DNA of 34,327 bases from Candidatus Omnitrophota bacterium. GTDB lineage: Bacteria > Omnitrophota > Gorgyraeia > B26-G9. Positions 22,717-31,674 of the stretch are shown here, in pieces. The DNA lies in assembly GCA_018895275.1 (NCBI GenBank), contig JAHIOQ010000128.1:1-34327 (forward strand), read 5' to 3'. Within the stretch, counting starts at the first letter, position 1. Each line of letters begins with the position of its first letter. The notes beneath the pieces are model-generated. The model did no database searches. It had not been told where the DNA came from and saw only the letters and a program-made list of their open reading frames with translations. Position numbers and translations under genes: made by a program.

Positions 22717-25700
22717 TTAGTCATCATTCCGTTCCAAATCAAGCTTTATTTCGCCTTTTTCAGCAATTACTCGATAAATATCCCGCGCTAACAAGGGGAA
22801 TACCACCTTCTGAAATTCAGCATCATCCATATAGCGCGTTACAATATCATCGTTTTCCGACATTCTCTGCATCATCAAAGATTCGATTATCTTCCTGATG
22901 CCCAGTTTAAATTTATCTAAAGTGTTTGCCTTTGCAGTCTGAATAATTCGCTCATCCTTGCAGGCCTTCTCTTTGATTTGTTCGAAAAACAACCTGTCTT
23001 CCTCGGTAAAATTTGTCCCAAATTTATCATTGAGCGCTTGAATAATCTCTGAAAGCGGCGTGTTTTCATCCTTGACTTTACTTGTGCCAACAGCCGTCGG
23101 GCTCTTAACCCCGTAGCTCTGCTCGCCGGAATCCATAACGATGGCGCCGGACATAATTTTCTCGAGCCGATAGTATTGTAAAGTAACCTCTTTTTCCGGA
23201 TGAGGCCGCACAGTATCGTCGTCATCAAGGTGTGGGATCAACGCCCTGCCAAAACTATAAAGCATCTCGAGCTCAGCGTCCGCATAAGGAATAATTTGGC
23301 TGATAAAAGAATAAAACCTGACATATGCGGTTATTTTTTCATAAAATGCCGCTTTCTTTATCTCATTTAAGGCTTTATATCTGTCGACTGCGGGCTGAAC
23401 GTGTTTCTCCATCCGGGCGTGATCAGATGGATTCTGTTTATGAATAGGCGTATAAAATATCTGCGCGAAGGCCTCAACTTCCGACCAGTGATATGTCTGC
23501 ATCGCATCCAATTCATGCTTGATTTTTTCTATATGGCTTGGGTCGGAAATATCTTGGAGTTCAGTAGCGTCATAATAGGGCTTAAACGCCATATAAATGT
23601 CTTCTGAACCATTTACAAAATCAAGAATAAATGGAGCTTCTTTTCCCGGGTAGGTTCTATTAAGACGGGATAGCGTCTGTACTGCCTGCACACCGTCAAG
23701 CCGTTTGTCCACATACATGGCGCAAAGAAGCGGTTGATCAAAACCAGTCTGGTACTTATTCGCTACTAAAAGAACCTGATAATCTCCCGTATCAAATTTA
23801 TCCGGCAACTGGGACTCAGAGATATTCTTGCCCGTCACAACATCAATGTTCATCCCCGGCTCGGTATATTCAAGGCCGGAGTCTGGATCCTTTACGGTTC
23901 CGCTAAACGCGACAAGCGGCCGTACATCCGTATATTTATTTTCTGCGATATACTTCTGAAAAGAAAGCATATATCGGACAGCCTGAATCCTTGAACTTGA
24001 TACAACCATCGCCTTGGCACGCCCGTTTAATTTTGACCGGACATGTTCACGAAAATGTTCAATAATAACCTCCGTTTTCTGCTCGATATTATATGGATGA
24101 ATGGTCATGTATTTAGCGAGGACCTTTGTGGCTTTCTTTTTCGGCATATTTGGATCATCATTAGCCTTCTTCGCCAAACGATAGCATGTCTTATACATTG
24201 TGTACCTTTGAAGAATATCGAGGATAAACCCTTCTTCAATTGCCTGCCGCATAGAATAAGTGTGAAATGCTTCTGGTTTCCCAGAGCTTCCGACACAGCC
24301 AAAAAGTTCGAGTGTTTTCCCCTTAGGGGTAGCCGTAAAGGCAAAAAAACTTAAATTCCTCTGCCTCCCGCGCGACTCCATGATCTGATTAAGTCTGTCT
24401 TCCCAGTCAGCTTCGGCCTCCTCGTTATCATGATTTGTGCCCGCGCCAAGAATGCTTTTAAGCTCACGGGCGGTTTCGCCGGTCTGGCTGGAATGCGCCT
24501 CGTCCACAATCACCGCGTATTTTCGTGCCGCTATTTTGTCCCCCCATTCCTTGGCGCGTTGAACAGACGCCGCGTCAGGCGTATCAAGATTCTCAGCGCC
24601 GGCAATATGCAGAAGTCCTTTCAATACAAAAGGAAATTTCTGAAGCGTAGTAATAACGATCTTTGTTCCGTCTACTAATGCCTCAGCCAATTGTCGTGAA
24701 TCTTGGTCAATGGCTTTAACGACTCCTTGAGCATGTTCAATCTGATAAATAGCGTCTTGTAACTGTCTATCAAGCACTTTGCGGTCAGTGATAACGATTA
24801 CACAATCAAATATCTTTTCATCCTGCTCTGTATGAAGACAGGAAAGCCGATGCGAAAGCCATGAGATACTATTGGTCTTCCCGCTTCCTGCTGAATGCTG
24901 AATCAGATAATTATTCCCGACCCTTTCCGTGCCAGTCGTAGCTACCAACTTTCGCACGGAATCCAACTGGTGATATCGCGGGAAAATCATTGTTTCCTTG
25001 ACCACTTTCTTCCGGCCGCCCTGACAGTCGTCTACTGTTTCTTCAGTTGTTTCTAAAAAGATAAAACTGCCGATAATACCGATAAAACTTTCACGTTCAA
25101 GGATGTCTTCCCAAAAATATCCTGTCCGATGGCCGGATAGATGCTGGGGATTACCGGCGCCGCACTTTATCTCACCGGGATGGCTTCCGCGATTAAAGGG
25201 CAGGAAAAACGTATCCTCACCGGCAAGGCGGGTTGCCATATGTACCTCATCCGGATCAATAGCAAAATGTACCAGCGCGCCTTTCTTAAATTGAAAAAGC
25301 GGAGCGCGGGGATCACGGGTCTTTTTATACTGATAAACCGCGTTCCTCCACGTCTGACCGGTCATGGGATTCTTTAGCTCGCAAGTAGCAACCGGAATTC
25401 CATTCAGCGCCAACACAAGATCTATTGTGTTGTTATCCTGCGGATGGCAGGGCACCTGACGGACAACATACAATTTGTTCTTTTCAAAAAGCGTTATTGT
25501 TTCCTGATTAAGCCCATGAGCAGGCTTAAAATAGGCAAGCTGAAATGTTTTGCCGTAAAATTTAAATCCGTGACGGATAACATGAAGCGTACCCTTGATG
25601 TCCCGTTCTTTTATTAGTGCTTCAAGAAGTTTTGGTTTAAGATCAGCGCCATGCATCTTTTCCATCTGATCCCAAAGCGCCCCTTGCGTATCCTTGAGGA

Positions 25701-25830
25701 AAGAAAAGATATAATCTTTAAATAAGCCGGTCTTAACATCCCACAGCGCGTTTGAACCTGTCGTCCAACCCCGGCCGGCCATGGCCTGCTGAATATAAAT
25801 CTCAAAGGCTTTTTCTGTGTTTGATTTCAT
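22717..25830 (-). CDS. hsdR: Type I restriction enzyme R subunit
   Basis: A 1037-residue motor-nuclease. The N-terminal PD-(D/E)xK nuclease has Asp137 (NTIDLVLAL) and Glu151-x-Lys153 (ATCELKN). The SF2 translocase has Walker A SAGSGKT (313-319), DEAH at 443-446, FFAFTATPKG (motif III) and QTLSRLNRTYPGK (motif VI). It pulls DNA through the HsdM2S complex and cuts unmodified DNA. All motifs and length are normal, so it should be functional. It follows hsdS after a gap of 209 bases holding a gene stub and tandem repeats, so it may be separately controlled. Confidence 0.95.
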   Translation of the reverse strand: MKSNTEKAFEIYIQQAMAGRGWTTGSNALWDVKTGLFKDYIFSFLKDTQGALWDQMEKMHGADLKPKLLEALIKERDIKGTLHVIRHGFKFYGKTFQLAYFKPAHGLNQETITLFEKNKLYVVRQVPCHPQDNNTIDLVLALNGIPVATCELKNPMTGQTWRNAVYQYKKTRDPRAPLFQFKKGALVHFAIDPDEVHMATRLAGEDTFFLPFNRGSHPGEIKCGAGNPQHLSGHRTGYFWEDILERESFIGIIGSFIFLETTEETVDDCQGGRKKVVKETMIFPRYHQLDSVRKLVATTGTERVGNNYLIQHSAGSGKTNSISWLSHRLSCLHTEQDEKIFDCVIVITDRKVLDRQLQDAIYQIEHAQGVVKAIDQDSRQLAEALVDGTKIVITTLQKFPFVLKGLLHIAGAENLDTPDAASVQRAKEWGDKIAARKYAVIVDEAHSSQTGETARELKSILGAGTNHDNEEAEADWEDRLNQIMESRGRQRNLSFFAFTATPKGKTLELFGCVGSSGKPEAFHTYSMRQAIEEGFILDILQRYTMYKTCYRLAKKANDDPNMPKKKATKVLAKYMTIHPYNIEQKTEVIIEHFREHVRSKLNGRAKAMVVSSSRIQAVRYMLSFQKYIAENKYTDVRPLVAFSGTVKDPDSGLEYTEPGMNIDVVTGKNISESQLPDKFDTGDYQVLLVANKYQTGFDQPLLCAMYVDKRLDGVQAVQTLSRLNRTYPGKEAPFILDFVNGSEDIYMAFKPYYDATELQDISDPSHIEKIKHELDAMQTYHWSEVEAFAQIFYTPIHKQNPSDHARMEKHVQPAVDRYKALNEIKKAAFYEKITAYVRFYSFISQIIPYADAELEMLYSFGRALIPHLDDDDTVRPHPEKEVTLQYYRLEKIMSGAIVMDSGEQSYGVKSPTAVGTSKVKDENTPLSEIIQALNDKFGTNFTEEDRLFFEQIKEKACKDERIIQTAKANTLDKFKLGIRKIIESLMMQRMSENDDIVTRYMDDAEFQKVVFPLLARDIYRVIAEKGEIKLDLERNDD

Positions 25831-25855
25831 TAGCTCCTCTTTCAGTCAACTAGAC

Positions 25856-25943
25856 GTCAAATAAGCAGTTACGCAATATTGTTTTCATGGTTACGCATAA
25901 TTTTACTCATAGTTACTCATAAATTTACTCATAGTTACTCATA
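25856..25943. repeat. Four degenerate 22-bp tandem repeats before hsdR
   Basis: Read on the minus strand, units at 25922-25943 and 25900-25921 are almost identical (TATGAGTAACTATGAGTAAA plus two bases), each itself a double of ATGAGTAA spaced 10 and 12 bases. Units at 25878-25899 and 25856-25877 keep the first half as TGCGTAAC. The period is about two helical turns, as for an iteron or operator array, and 22 is not a multiple of 3, so it is unlikely to be coding. It lies 26 bases upstream of the hsdR start. Confidence 0.75.
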
Positions 25944-26008
25944 ATTGGTTAGCATCCGTGATTAACTGCCAGCATGGTTTTTTATCACTACCGGAATTTC
26001 TTATAACA

Positions 26009-26110
26009 TTATCCATAAGTATTTTTTGCTTCTTTAAACTCAAATACTTCTGTTTCCGCCGGTGCGGTACGAAGGCGGTCTAAAATATTTTTTAATTTTT
26101 TCTGGTCCAT
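26009..26110 (-). pseudogene. AlbA_2/Schlafen-type gene stub
   Basis: From ATG 26110, inside the end of hsdS in another frame, 33 codons give MDQKKLKNILDRLR, then PAETEVFEFKEAKNTYG and a stop. This matches the start of AlbA_2 (divergent AAA-4, Schlafen-like) proteins, where EFKEAK begins the conserved domain, and such genes often sit between hsdS and hsdR. The remaining several hundred residues are missing, apparently lost in the deletion that left the tandem repeats next to it. Alternatively the stub itself is a short regulator. Confidence 0.6.
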
Positions 26111-27440
26111 ATTTATATCCCTTCACATCAATTTTTCCCGTCACCGCTGCGCTGATGATGGCGGTGCGGTATTCTTTAAGTATTTCTATGGCCTGAGTGA
26201 CTTTATCGATCAAACTGTCAATCTTTCCGGTTTCCTTGTCGAGATATTCGGCGATGGCTTGTTGTTCCGCAATAGGCGGGATAGGAATTATGGCTTCACC
26301 AATAGCGCTTTTAGGTAAGCCATAACGAGTTACGCCAGTCGCCGCAATTTGAAATTGGTGGTTAATAGCACTTGATTGAAATTGCCGTGCAAGATATTGC
26401 CCGAGCAAATTTCTTTTTAGTGGACGAATCATTGCTAAATGATATCCACAAACCATGTCAGGTGAAGTCTTAATCACTAATGATGAAATTGCTATGTCAT
26501 CCCATTCTTCTGAATCTTTAGTGATTACAACATCTTCGATCTCTAAGTGAAATTTTTTAATTTCTTCACTTGTTGCGGTAGTTTCCATCATATCCATATC
26601 TGATGAAATAAAATCATTGTAGTAAACATCTGTATAATTACATAATCTTACGGGTTGTTCATGTTCAGCGGGAACTTTATCAACATTGCTCACCCAGTAA
26701 TTGGCAGAGGTTTTTAGCCTTTTAACTTCCCAATGCTCCGGAACATCGCCCAGCCATTTAACGCCGGAGGGTTTGAGGCGGACATTGGGATTGAGCCCTT
26801 TGGTAACCGCGCGCGAAATAAGTGCCGTGCGTTTTTCTTTCAAGAGCTCAATCAGGCGCTCTTTTTTGGCAATCAGCTCATCAATCCTGCCAGTTTCGCG
26901 ATCGAGAAAATCAGAGATCAAGTTTTGCTCATCAGAATCTGGCACGGAAATCTTAATAAACCCTATTTCTGAAGCATTAATAGCCGGATAACTGACACCG
27001 ACTGATTTTGAAACAATCGTTTCTACTACATAAGGCGACCGCATGACATACGAAAGGTACCGGGGCAATATCTTGCGAGGCCTTAAAACAGCAAAACCAG
27101 TTGATACGATCAATTTTTCTTCGGGATTATCAATTGCCGCAATAGCCCGCAAATATGTACGAACTGTTGAAACAATAGTATCCCCATCCTTGACTATTCG
27201 CCGAGCTCTCGACGGTGCATTTTCAAAAAGAAAGGGCTCTTTTTTTATTATTCCTCTGGCCGGGTCAACACTGCTAATGTCAACATAAAGCATTTCGTAG
27301 TCGGGATCCGTCGTTTCAGGTAAAGCATTATCATTTGTTGATATCAAACATTTAAGACGCTTGATTCTCCATTTTTCCGGCACATCCCCCAGCCAATCAA
27401 CTCCGGATGATTTGTATTTTGGATATGGTTTTACATTCAT
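26040..27440 (-). CDS. hsdS: Type I restriction specificity subunit
   Basis: A 466-residue protein with the two-fold HsdS layout: two target-recognition domains, each opening with a near-identical phrase (SGVDWLGDVPEKW near 12-24, SGVKWLGDVPEHW near 225-237), and each followed by a conserved helix (SDFLDRETGRIDELIAKKER; AEYLDKETGKIDSLIDKV). The two domains read the two halves of a split DNA target; they differ strongly, so the site is asymmetric. It overlaps hsdM by 4 bases (ATGA). The last about 20 residues (FRPPSYRTGGNRSI) lie over the AlbA_2 stub and may be a late extension. Confidence 0.93.
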   Translation of the reverse strand: MNVKPYPKYKSSGVDWLGDVPEKWRIKRLKCLISTNDNALPETTDPDYEMLYVDISSVDPARGIIKKEPFLFENAPSRARRIVKDGDTIVSTVRTYLRAIAAIDNPEEKLIVSTGFAVLRPRKILPRYLSYVMRSPYVVETIVSKSVGVSYPAINASEIGFIKISVPDSDEQNLISDFLDRETGRIDELIAKKERLIELLKEKRTALISRAVTKGLNPNVRLKPSGVKWLGDVPEHWEVKRLKTSANYWVSNVDKVPAEHEQPVRLCNYTDVYYNDFISSDMDMMETTATSEEIKKFHLEIEDVVITKDSEEWDDIAISSLVIKTSPDMVCGYHLAMIRPLKRNLLGQYLARQFQSSAINHQFQIAATGVTRYGLPKSAIGEAIIPIPPIAEQQAIAEYLDKETGKIDSLIDKVTQAIEILKEYRTAIISAAVTGKIDVKGYKYGPEKIKKYFRPPSYRTGGNRSI

Positions 27441-29536
27441 AGAAGCCCCTCAGAGCTGCCGGTTACCTTCCCAAGAAGCGAAACAATCTCACCCTCAAGC
27501 CCCTTGATATCCGCCTCGATCTTTTCCATATCCCGTGGGGGTTCATAGCGGTAAAAATGGCGGTTAAGCGGTATTTCATAGCCGCCCTTTGTCTTGGTCT
27601 CGTCAATCCATGCATCCGGTACATGCGGTAGGACTTCGCGCTTGAAATAATCCGCGATTTTTTCTTTAAGCGGGACATTCTCTGTATCCCGCAGTTCGGA
27701 ATCTGCCTCGGGCTTTCCGTTTCTGTCTGTGCAGACATCCGCGGTTTCATCATGCTCGCTCAAGGCCTCTAAAACCGCTTTTTGTTCCGGCGCGGAAAGG
27801 CGGATATCCAGCGCGTCGCAAACCTGCCGTATCTTTCCTAAAAACGCATCACGATTTTTGAATAACGCGCCTCCTGTTTCTTCTTTGATGCGGCGAAGTA
27901 AATTCCGTATTTCTTCCTGCCGTCCTTTACCCGCTTCAACCTCTTTTCGCCGGACATTTTCATTCTTTTTGTCGCTTGAGGCAAGGCCTTTGAACGCCTT
28001 TTGCATTTCCAAAAGCGCGATACGCGCGTCTGATGCCTGAAAATTTAAACGTAACGGCCGCTCAACCGTAATCTTATTGTAACCGAAATCCGTGTTACTA
28101 AAAATCTTGCCCACAATCACGGTTTTTTGCGCGCCGTCAACCGTTATGGTACGGGTTTCATCATGTTTAAAATTACCGTATATTTTTGTGATTTCGCTGA
28201 TTTGATTGGGTCGGCCTTCATCGCCGTCGCCGATCTGGTTTCGCTTGTTACCAAGGCTTTTTCGCATTTTTACATAAAACTCGCGTGCATCTATGAGCTG
28301 TATCTTGCCCTTACGTTTTTTTTCTTTACGGTTGGTTAAAATCCAGATATAGGTTGAAATACCCGTGTTGTAGAAAAGCTGATCCGGAAGCGCGACGATC
28401 GCCTCAAGCCAGTCATTTTCAATAATCCAGCGCCGGATGTTTGATTCGCCGCCCTCCGCGTCGCCGGTAAAAAGAGGCGAGCCGTTAAAGACTATCCCAA
28501 CGCGGCTCCCGCCATCCTTTGGCGCACGCATCTTTGATATCATGTGCTGAAGGAAAAGAAGCGAGCCATCGTTGATACGGGGCAGGCCTGCGCCGAAGCG
28601 GCTGTCATAGCCTAAAGAATCTTTTTCTTTTTGGATAAAACGTTGCTGTTGTTTCCATTCCACGCCGAATGGCGGATTGGCGAGCATGTAGTCAAATTTT
28701 TCTTTTGGAAAACCGTCTTTCTCAAAGGTGCATCCGGGCTTAATATTATCTGCTTCCTCACCTTTAATAAGCATATCCGACCGGCAAACCGCCCATGCTT
28801 CGTCATTCCAATCCTGACCATAAAGAAGTGGTTGCGCATGACTGTTAAGTTCGCGGATGTACTGCTCCGAAACCGAAAGCATGCCGCCTGTCCCGCAAGC
28901 AGGGTCATAAATGGTCTTTACAACGTGACTCCTTCTCAAATCTTCTTCCGGCGATAAAAGCAGGTTGACCATAAGCTTGATGACTTCGCGCGGAGTAAAA
29001 TGTTCTCCGGCCTCTTCATTTGACTGTTCTGCCCCGATCCTGATAAGCTCTTCGAAAATATAGCCCATCTGGACATTGTCAACCCGGGAAGGCGTTAAAT
29101 CGAGTGATGAGAATTTCTTCATAACCTCAAATAAAAGGTTTTTCTCCGACATCTTGCGCACTTCATCGCCAAATTCAAAACGCTCAATGATATGACGCAC
29201 ATTAGGCGAAAAACCGTTGATATACCCGTTAAGATTCGGGGCGATCTGATTAGGATCATCCAAGAGTCGGCCGAAGTCTAATTTTGAAAGGTTATAAAAA
29301 GGCACACCGGTTATTTCCCGAAGCCTTGACTGGACAATATTCTCTGATTTACCCTTCAATGTCTTGAACTCTTCAAGCACCTTTGCTTTCGTAGGCGCAA
29401 GGATACAATCAAATCGACGAAGGACAGTTAGCGGAAGGATAACTCGTCGATACTCATTTCTTTTATAGGGCCCCCGCAGCAAATTACAAATACTCCATAT
29501 AAAATTCGCCATCTCGGAATGTGTTTGAATAACCAT
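27437..29536 (-). CDS. hsdM: Type I restriction adenine methyltransferase subunit
   Basis: A 699-residue N6-adenine methylase. An HsdM_N helical domain comes first (about 5-145), then the SAM-binding motif I DPACGTGGML (211-220) and catalytic motif IV NPPF (287-290), with GEHFTPREVIKLMV between. About 150 residues at the C-terminus, charged and coiled-coil-like, extend past the common length of about 520. It methylates the HsdS target for protection and forms the core of the restriction complex. The AAAGGAG ribosome site is 7 bases ahead of ATG 29536. Confidence 0.95.
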   Translation of the reverse strand: MVIQTHSEMANFIWSICNLLRGPYKRNEYRRVILPLTVLRRFDCILAPTKAKVLEEFKTLKGKSENIVQSRLREITGVPFYNLSKLDFGRLLDDPNQIAPNLNGYINGFSPNVRHIIERFEFGDEVRKMSEKNLLFEVMKKFSSLDLTPSRVDNVQMGYIFEELIRIGAEQSNEEAGEHFTPREVIKLMVNLLLSPEEDLRRSHVVKTIYDPACGTGGMLSVSEQYIRELNSHAQPLLYGQDWNDEAWAVCRSDMLIKGEEADNIKPGCTFEKDGFPKEKFDYMLANPPFGVEWKQQQRFIQKEKDSLGYDSRFGAGLPRINDGSLLFLQHMISKMRAPKDGGSRVGIVFNGSPLFTGDAEGGESNIRRWIIENDWLEAIVALPDQLFYNTGISTYIWILTNRKEKKRKGKIQLIDAREFYVKMRKSLGNKRNQIGDGDEGRPNQISEITKIYGNFKHDETRTITVDGAQKTVIVGKIFSNTDFGYNKITVERPLRLNFQASDARIALLEMQKAFKGLASSDKKNENVRRKEVEAGKGRQEEIRNLLRRIKEETGGALFKNRDAFLGKIRQVCDALDIRLSAPEQKAVLEALSEHDETADVCTDRNGKPEADSELRDTENVPLKEKIADYFKREVLPHVPDAWIDETKTKGGYEIPLNRHFYRYEPPRDMEKIEADIKGLEGEIVSLLGKVTGSSEGLL

Positions 29537-29560
29537 TAGATAACTCCTTTAATTATTTGT

Positions 29561-29761
29561 CTATGTTTCCTCCAAAAAACACCCCGCCGGCTTCTTAAGC
29601 ACCTTCGCAATTTTCACCAGCGTTTCAATCGAAGGCATTGTCGCGCCGGATTCATGGCGCGAAATGCTTTTCTGCTTCGCGCCGATTTTAATGGCCGGTT
29701 CAGTTTGATTCCTATTTAATTTACAATTTAGATTCAGTTTAGATTTAATTACAATTAACAT
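29561..29761 (-). pseudogene. XRE-type regulator lacking its first helices
   Basis: The last 40 residues are a clean XRE/Cro segment: KIGAKQKSISRHESGATMPS, then IETLVKIAKVLKKP and CFLEE. The first 26 residues, KSKLNLNCKLNRNQT-like, are low-complexity sequence from near-repeats of AATTTAGATT-type DNA and do not match the expected helix 1-2 (LxxLRxxxGLTQEELAxxIG). The domain therefore lacks half of its DNA-binding motif. It sits just before hsdM, where a C-type controller would be expected, so it is probably a decayed control gene. Confidence 0.55.
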
Positions 29762-29843
29762 AAACTAATTATGCTGCAATATGATACGCACGTCTTATTT
29801 GCAATCGACATTAAAAATAGATTTATTTTATAACTTCCCATTT

Positions 29844-30962
29844 TTAATTTTCCCAATCGTCTTCAACCGGCAAGTCTGCCGATGGTTTCAAGCTAAACCA
29901 TTTCAACACGCCAAGATTGCGGATTGCCTGAGAAACCTCTTTTTTGTCGAGCGGGGGACGGCGCAACTGCTTCCATTTCATAACTTCCTGTAAAACATCG
30001 TCCTCTGACATGTTTTTCTTTTTATTTATTTCTTGTTCAACGAAAAGAACCGTTGCCACAATTTCAGCCTTGTTAGTGTCTAAGCGCAGGAAAAGATCGA
30101 CTGTCTTGTCGATCATCTTGTCCCATTTCTGAAAAGTATCCTGATATTTCAAACGATTCTTCTCATACGCGAGGCCTGGAATAACCTGAAACATAGACCC
30201 GCTTTTTTCTTCCTGTAACAATCCGGCATTCGATAGTCGTTTTTTAACATCGTTTAGTTCTTTGCAATAAGGCCCGTATGATCCACGAACATGCGCCAGA
30301 CCGGTAGGAATTCCTAATGCGGTGGCGACATAGGCAATCTTTTGAAAAATAGTCCTACCGACAGGCATATGATAAGCCTGCTTTTCGATACGATGAACTA
30401 TCTCAATCAATGCAATCCAAGCAGGTTCCAATTTCTGAAGGATTGCCTCTCCTGACTTGGCATCCCGCAAATTATATTCTTGCGAGAGAAATTTCTCGGT
30501 TAACTGTGTGGACGGAGTGCCATATGGGGCATACATTTTAACCGGGATATCCAGCTTGGAAAGATACGTATAGATTAAGGGCCCAACGGTCTCCCATAGC
30601 AATTGCCCATTGCCACAGCCTAACGGGGGAACGGCTATTGATTCAACGCCCCATTCTTTATATTTTGACACTAATATTTTGAGACCTTTTTCAATATCCT
30701 CAACGTGCGATGCCGCCCGCCAATCGCCTTTTGTCGGAAAGTTGATTACCTGAGGTGCGAAAAGCGAGGAAGATTTAAACAAATAAGGGACCCCCGGCTT
30801 AACGTCGCCTTTTTGGCAACATGCAACATAATCCTTAAACATTTCCGGATAACGTTTTTTGAATTCCGCCGCGATTCCTTTGCCCATAATTCCAACACAA
30901 TTGACGGTGTTGATTAATGTCTGTGCTTTAGAATTGAAAATATCTCCGATTATTATTTCCAT
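29844..30962 (-). CDS. darG: DarG-type macrodomain antitoxin
   Basis: A 372-residue protein. Residues 1-155 form a macrodomain with NTVNCVGIMGKGIAAEF (18-34) and VPPLGCGNGQL (111-121), the ADP-ribose-binding loops of DarG/ALC1-like hydrolases. DarG removes ADP-ribose from DNA and so reverses DarT. The C-terminal part (about 160-360) is helical and, as in other DarG proteins, is expected to bind and block the toxin directly. It begins 9 bases after darT, behind a GGGGGAG ribosome site. Order and spacing match the known darT-darG operon. Confidence 0.9.
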   Translation of the reverse strand: MEIIIGDIFNSKAQTLINTVNCVGIMGKGIAAEFKKRYPEMFKDYVACCQKGDVKPGVPYLFKSSSLFAPQVINFPTKGDWRAASHVEDIEKGLKILVSKYKEWGVESIAVPPLGCGNGQLLWETVGPLIYTYLSKLDIPVKMYAPYGTPSTQLTEKFLSQEYNLRDAKSGEAILQKLEPAWIALIEIVHRIEKQAYHMPVGRTIFQKIAYVATALGIPTGLAHVRGSYGPYCKELNDVKKRLSNAGLLQEEKSGSMFQVIPGLAYEKNRLKYQDTFQKWDKMIDKTVDLFLRLDTNKAEIVATVLFVEQEINKKKNMSEDDVLQEVMKWKQLRRPPLDKKEVSQAIRNLGVLKWFSLKPSADLPVEDDWEN

Positions 30963-30971
30963 AATCTCCCC

Positions 30972-31559
30972 CTAAAAAAACAGGTTCTCTTTAATTTCTA
31001 CCGGTAAACTTGAAGCTTGTTTAAACTTGGATAGTGCTACAGAATTGGACACATACGCTCCGAAAACATATCGGCAATCAACACATTTTGGCACTAACAC
31101 CTCTGCGCATTTAATACCTTTCAATCTATATTCTTCCATAGGATCATTTCGCCGTATCCAATTCACTTCAAAGACTTCAGAATGTTTCAACAGAGGCAAT
31201 CCTTCATTAACCGGCTTAAACCAACAATCCCGGCTCGCGTTTTGATCAGTAACAATAACACCATCTATAGACAGTATATCGCTGTTGATCCGTAATACGC
31301 AAATGGTATTATTCAAACCCCTTCGCGCGCTAAGCATTGGGTTATGCGCATCAAAATACAAGTTCGCGTAATCATGCACGTGCTTATTCGTTCCCGGAAT
31401 TTTCTTATTCTGTCTGCGTTCTTGAACGCCTTGCTCCGCGATAGAATGGTGATGAACCCGGAGAGCTTCATTATGTGAAAGAATCCCCTCGCGCATGATT
31501 GACGCGACATTCGAAATGTCAGTAATAAAATAAAGTTCGTGAATATCGCTTATATTCAT
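30972..31559 (-). CDS. darT: DarT-type DNA ADP-ribosyltransferase toxin
   Basis: A 195-residue DUF4433 protein. Key blocks are present: LYFITDISNVASIMREGILS, VQERRQNKKIP (NAD-site arginines), YANLYFDAHNPMLSARRG and the catalytic Glu153 in CAEVLVP. DarT attaches ADP-ribose from NAD to thymidine (or guanosine in DarT2) of single-stranded DNA, stalling replication; with DarG it forms an anti-phage toxin-antitoxin system. The copy seems complete. Its ATG overlaps the stop of a leftover methylase tail, and GGGGAAG supplies the ribosome site. Confidence 0.92.
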   Translation of the reverse strand: MNISDIHELYFITDISNVASIMREGILSHNEALRVHHHSIAEQGVQERRQNKKIPGTNKHVHDYANLYFDAHNPMLSARRGLNNTICVLRINSDILSIDGVIVTDQNASRDCWFKPVNEGLPLLKHSEVFEVNWIRRNDPMEEYRLKGIKCAEVLVPKCVDCRYVFGAYVSNSVALSKFKQASSLPVEIKENLFF

Positions 31560-31655
31560 TTCTTCCCCGAGTTTTCAACTATTTCGATTTCTTCTTTTGT
31601 TAGGTAGTACAGCTTATAAACCATCTGGTCAATTTGTTTTTCTTATTCTTTGACT
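31556..31655 (-). pseudogene. Orphan C-terminal tail of an Eco57I-class methylase
   Basis: These 33 codons read VKE-stop-EKQIDQMVYKLYYLT, then KEEIEIVENSGKK and a stop. They duplicate the end of the enzyme at 32613-34327 (VKEYEKQIDQMVYKLYNLTDEE) at DNA level as well; the Tyr codon TAC has become TAA. The piece is a direct repeat flanking the ORF6N gene on its far side. It suggests either that a second methylase gene once stood ahead of darT or that the ORF6N gene arrived by recombination between two such tails. Confidence 0.75.
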
Positions 31656-31674
31656 TTGGATTGGCCCCCTTTTA

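Noticed and set aside
25856-25943. Tandem repeats considered as a small CRISPR array
   Set aside because: Units are contiguous 22-mers with no unique spacers and there are no cas genes in the window.
26700-27430. HsdS repeats as a phase-variation inversion system
   Set aside because: The two similar phrases are direct, short and diverged at DNA level, and no recombinase or second hsdS fragment is present.
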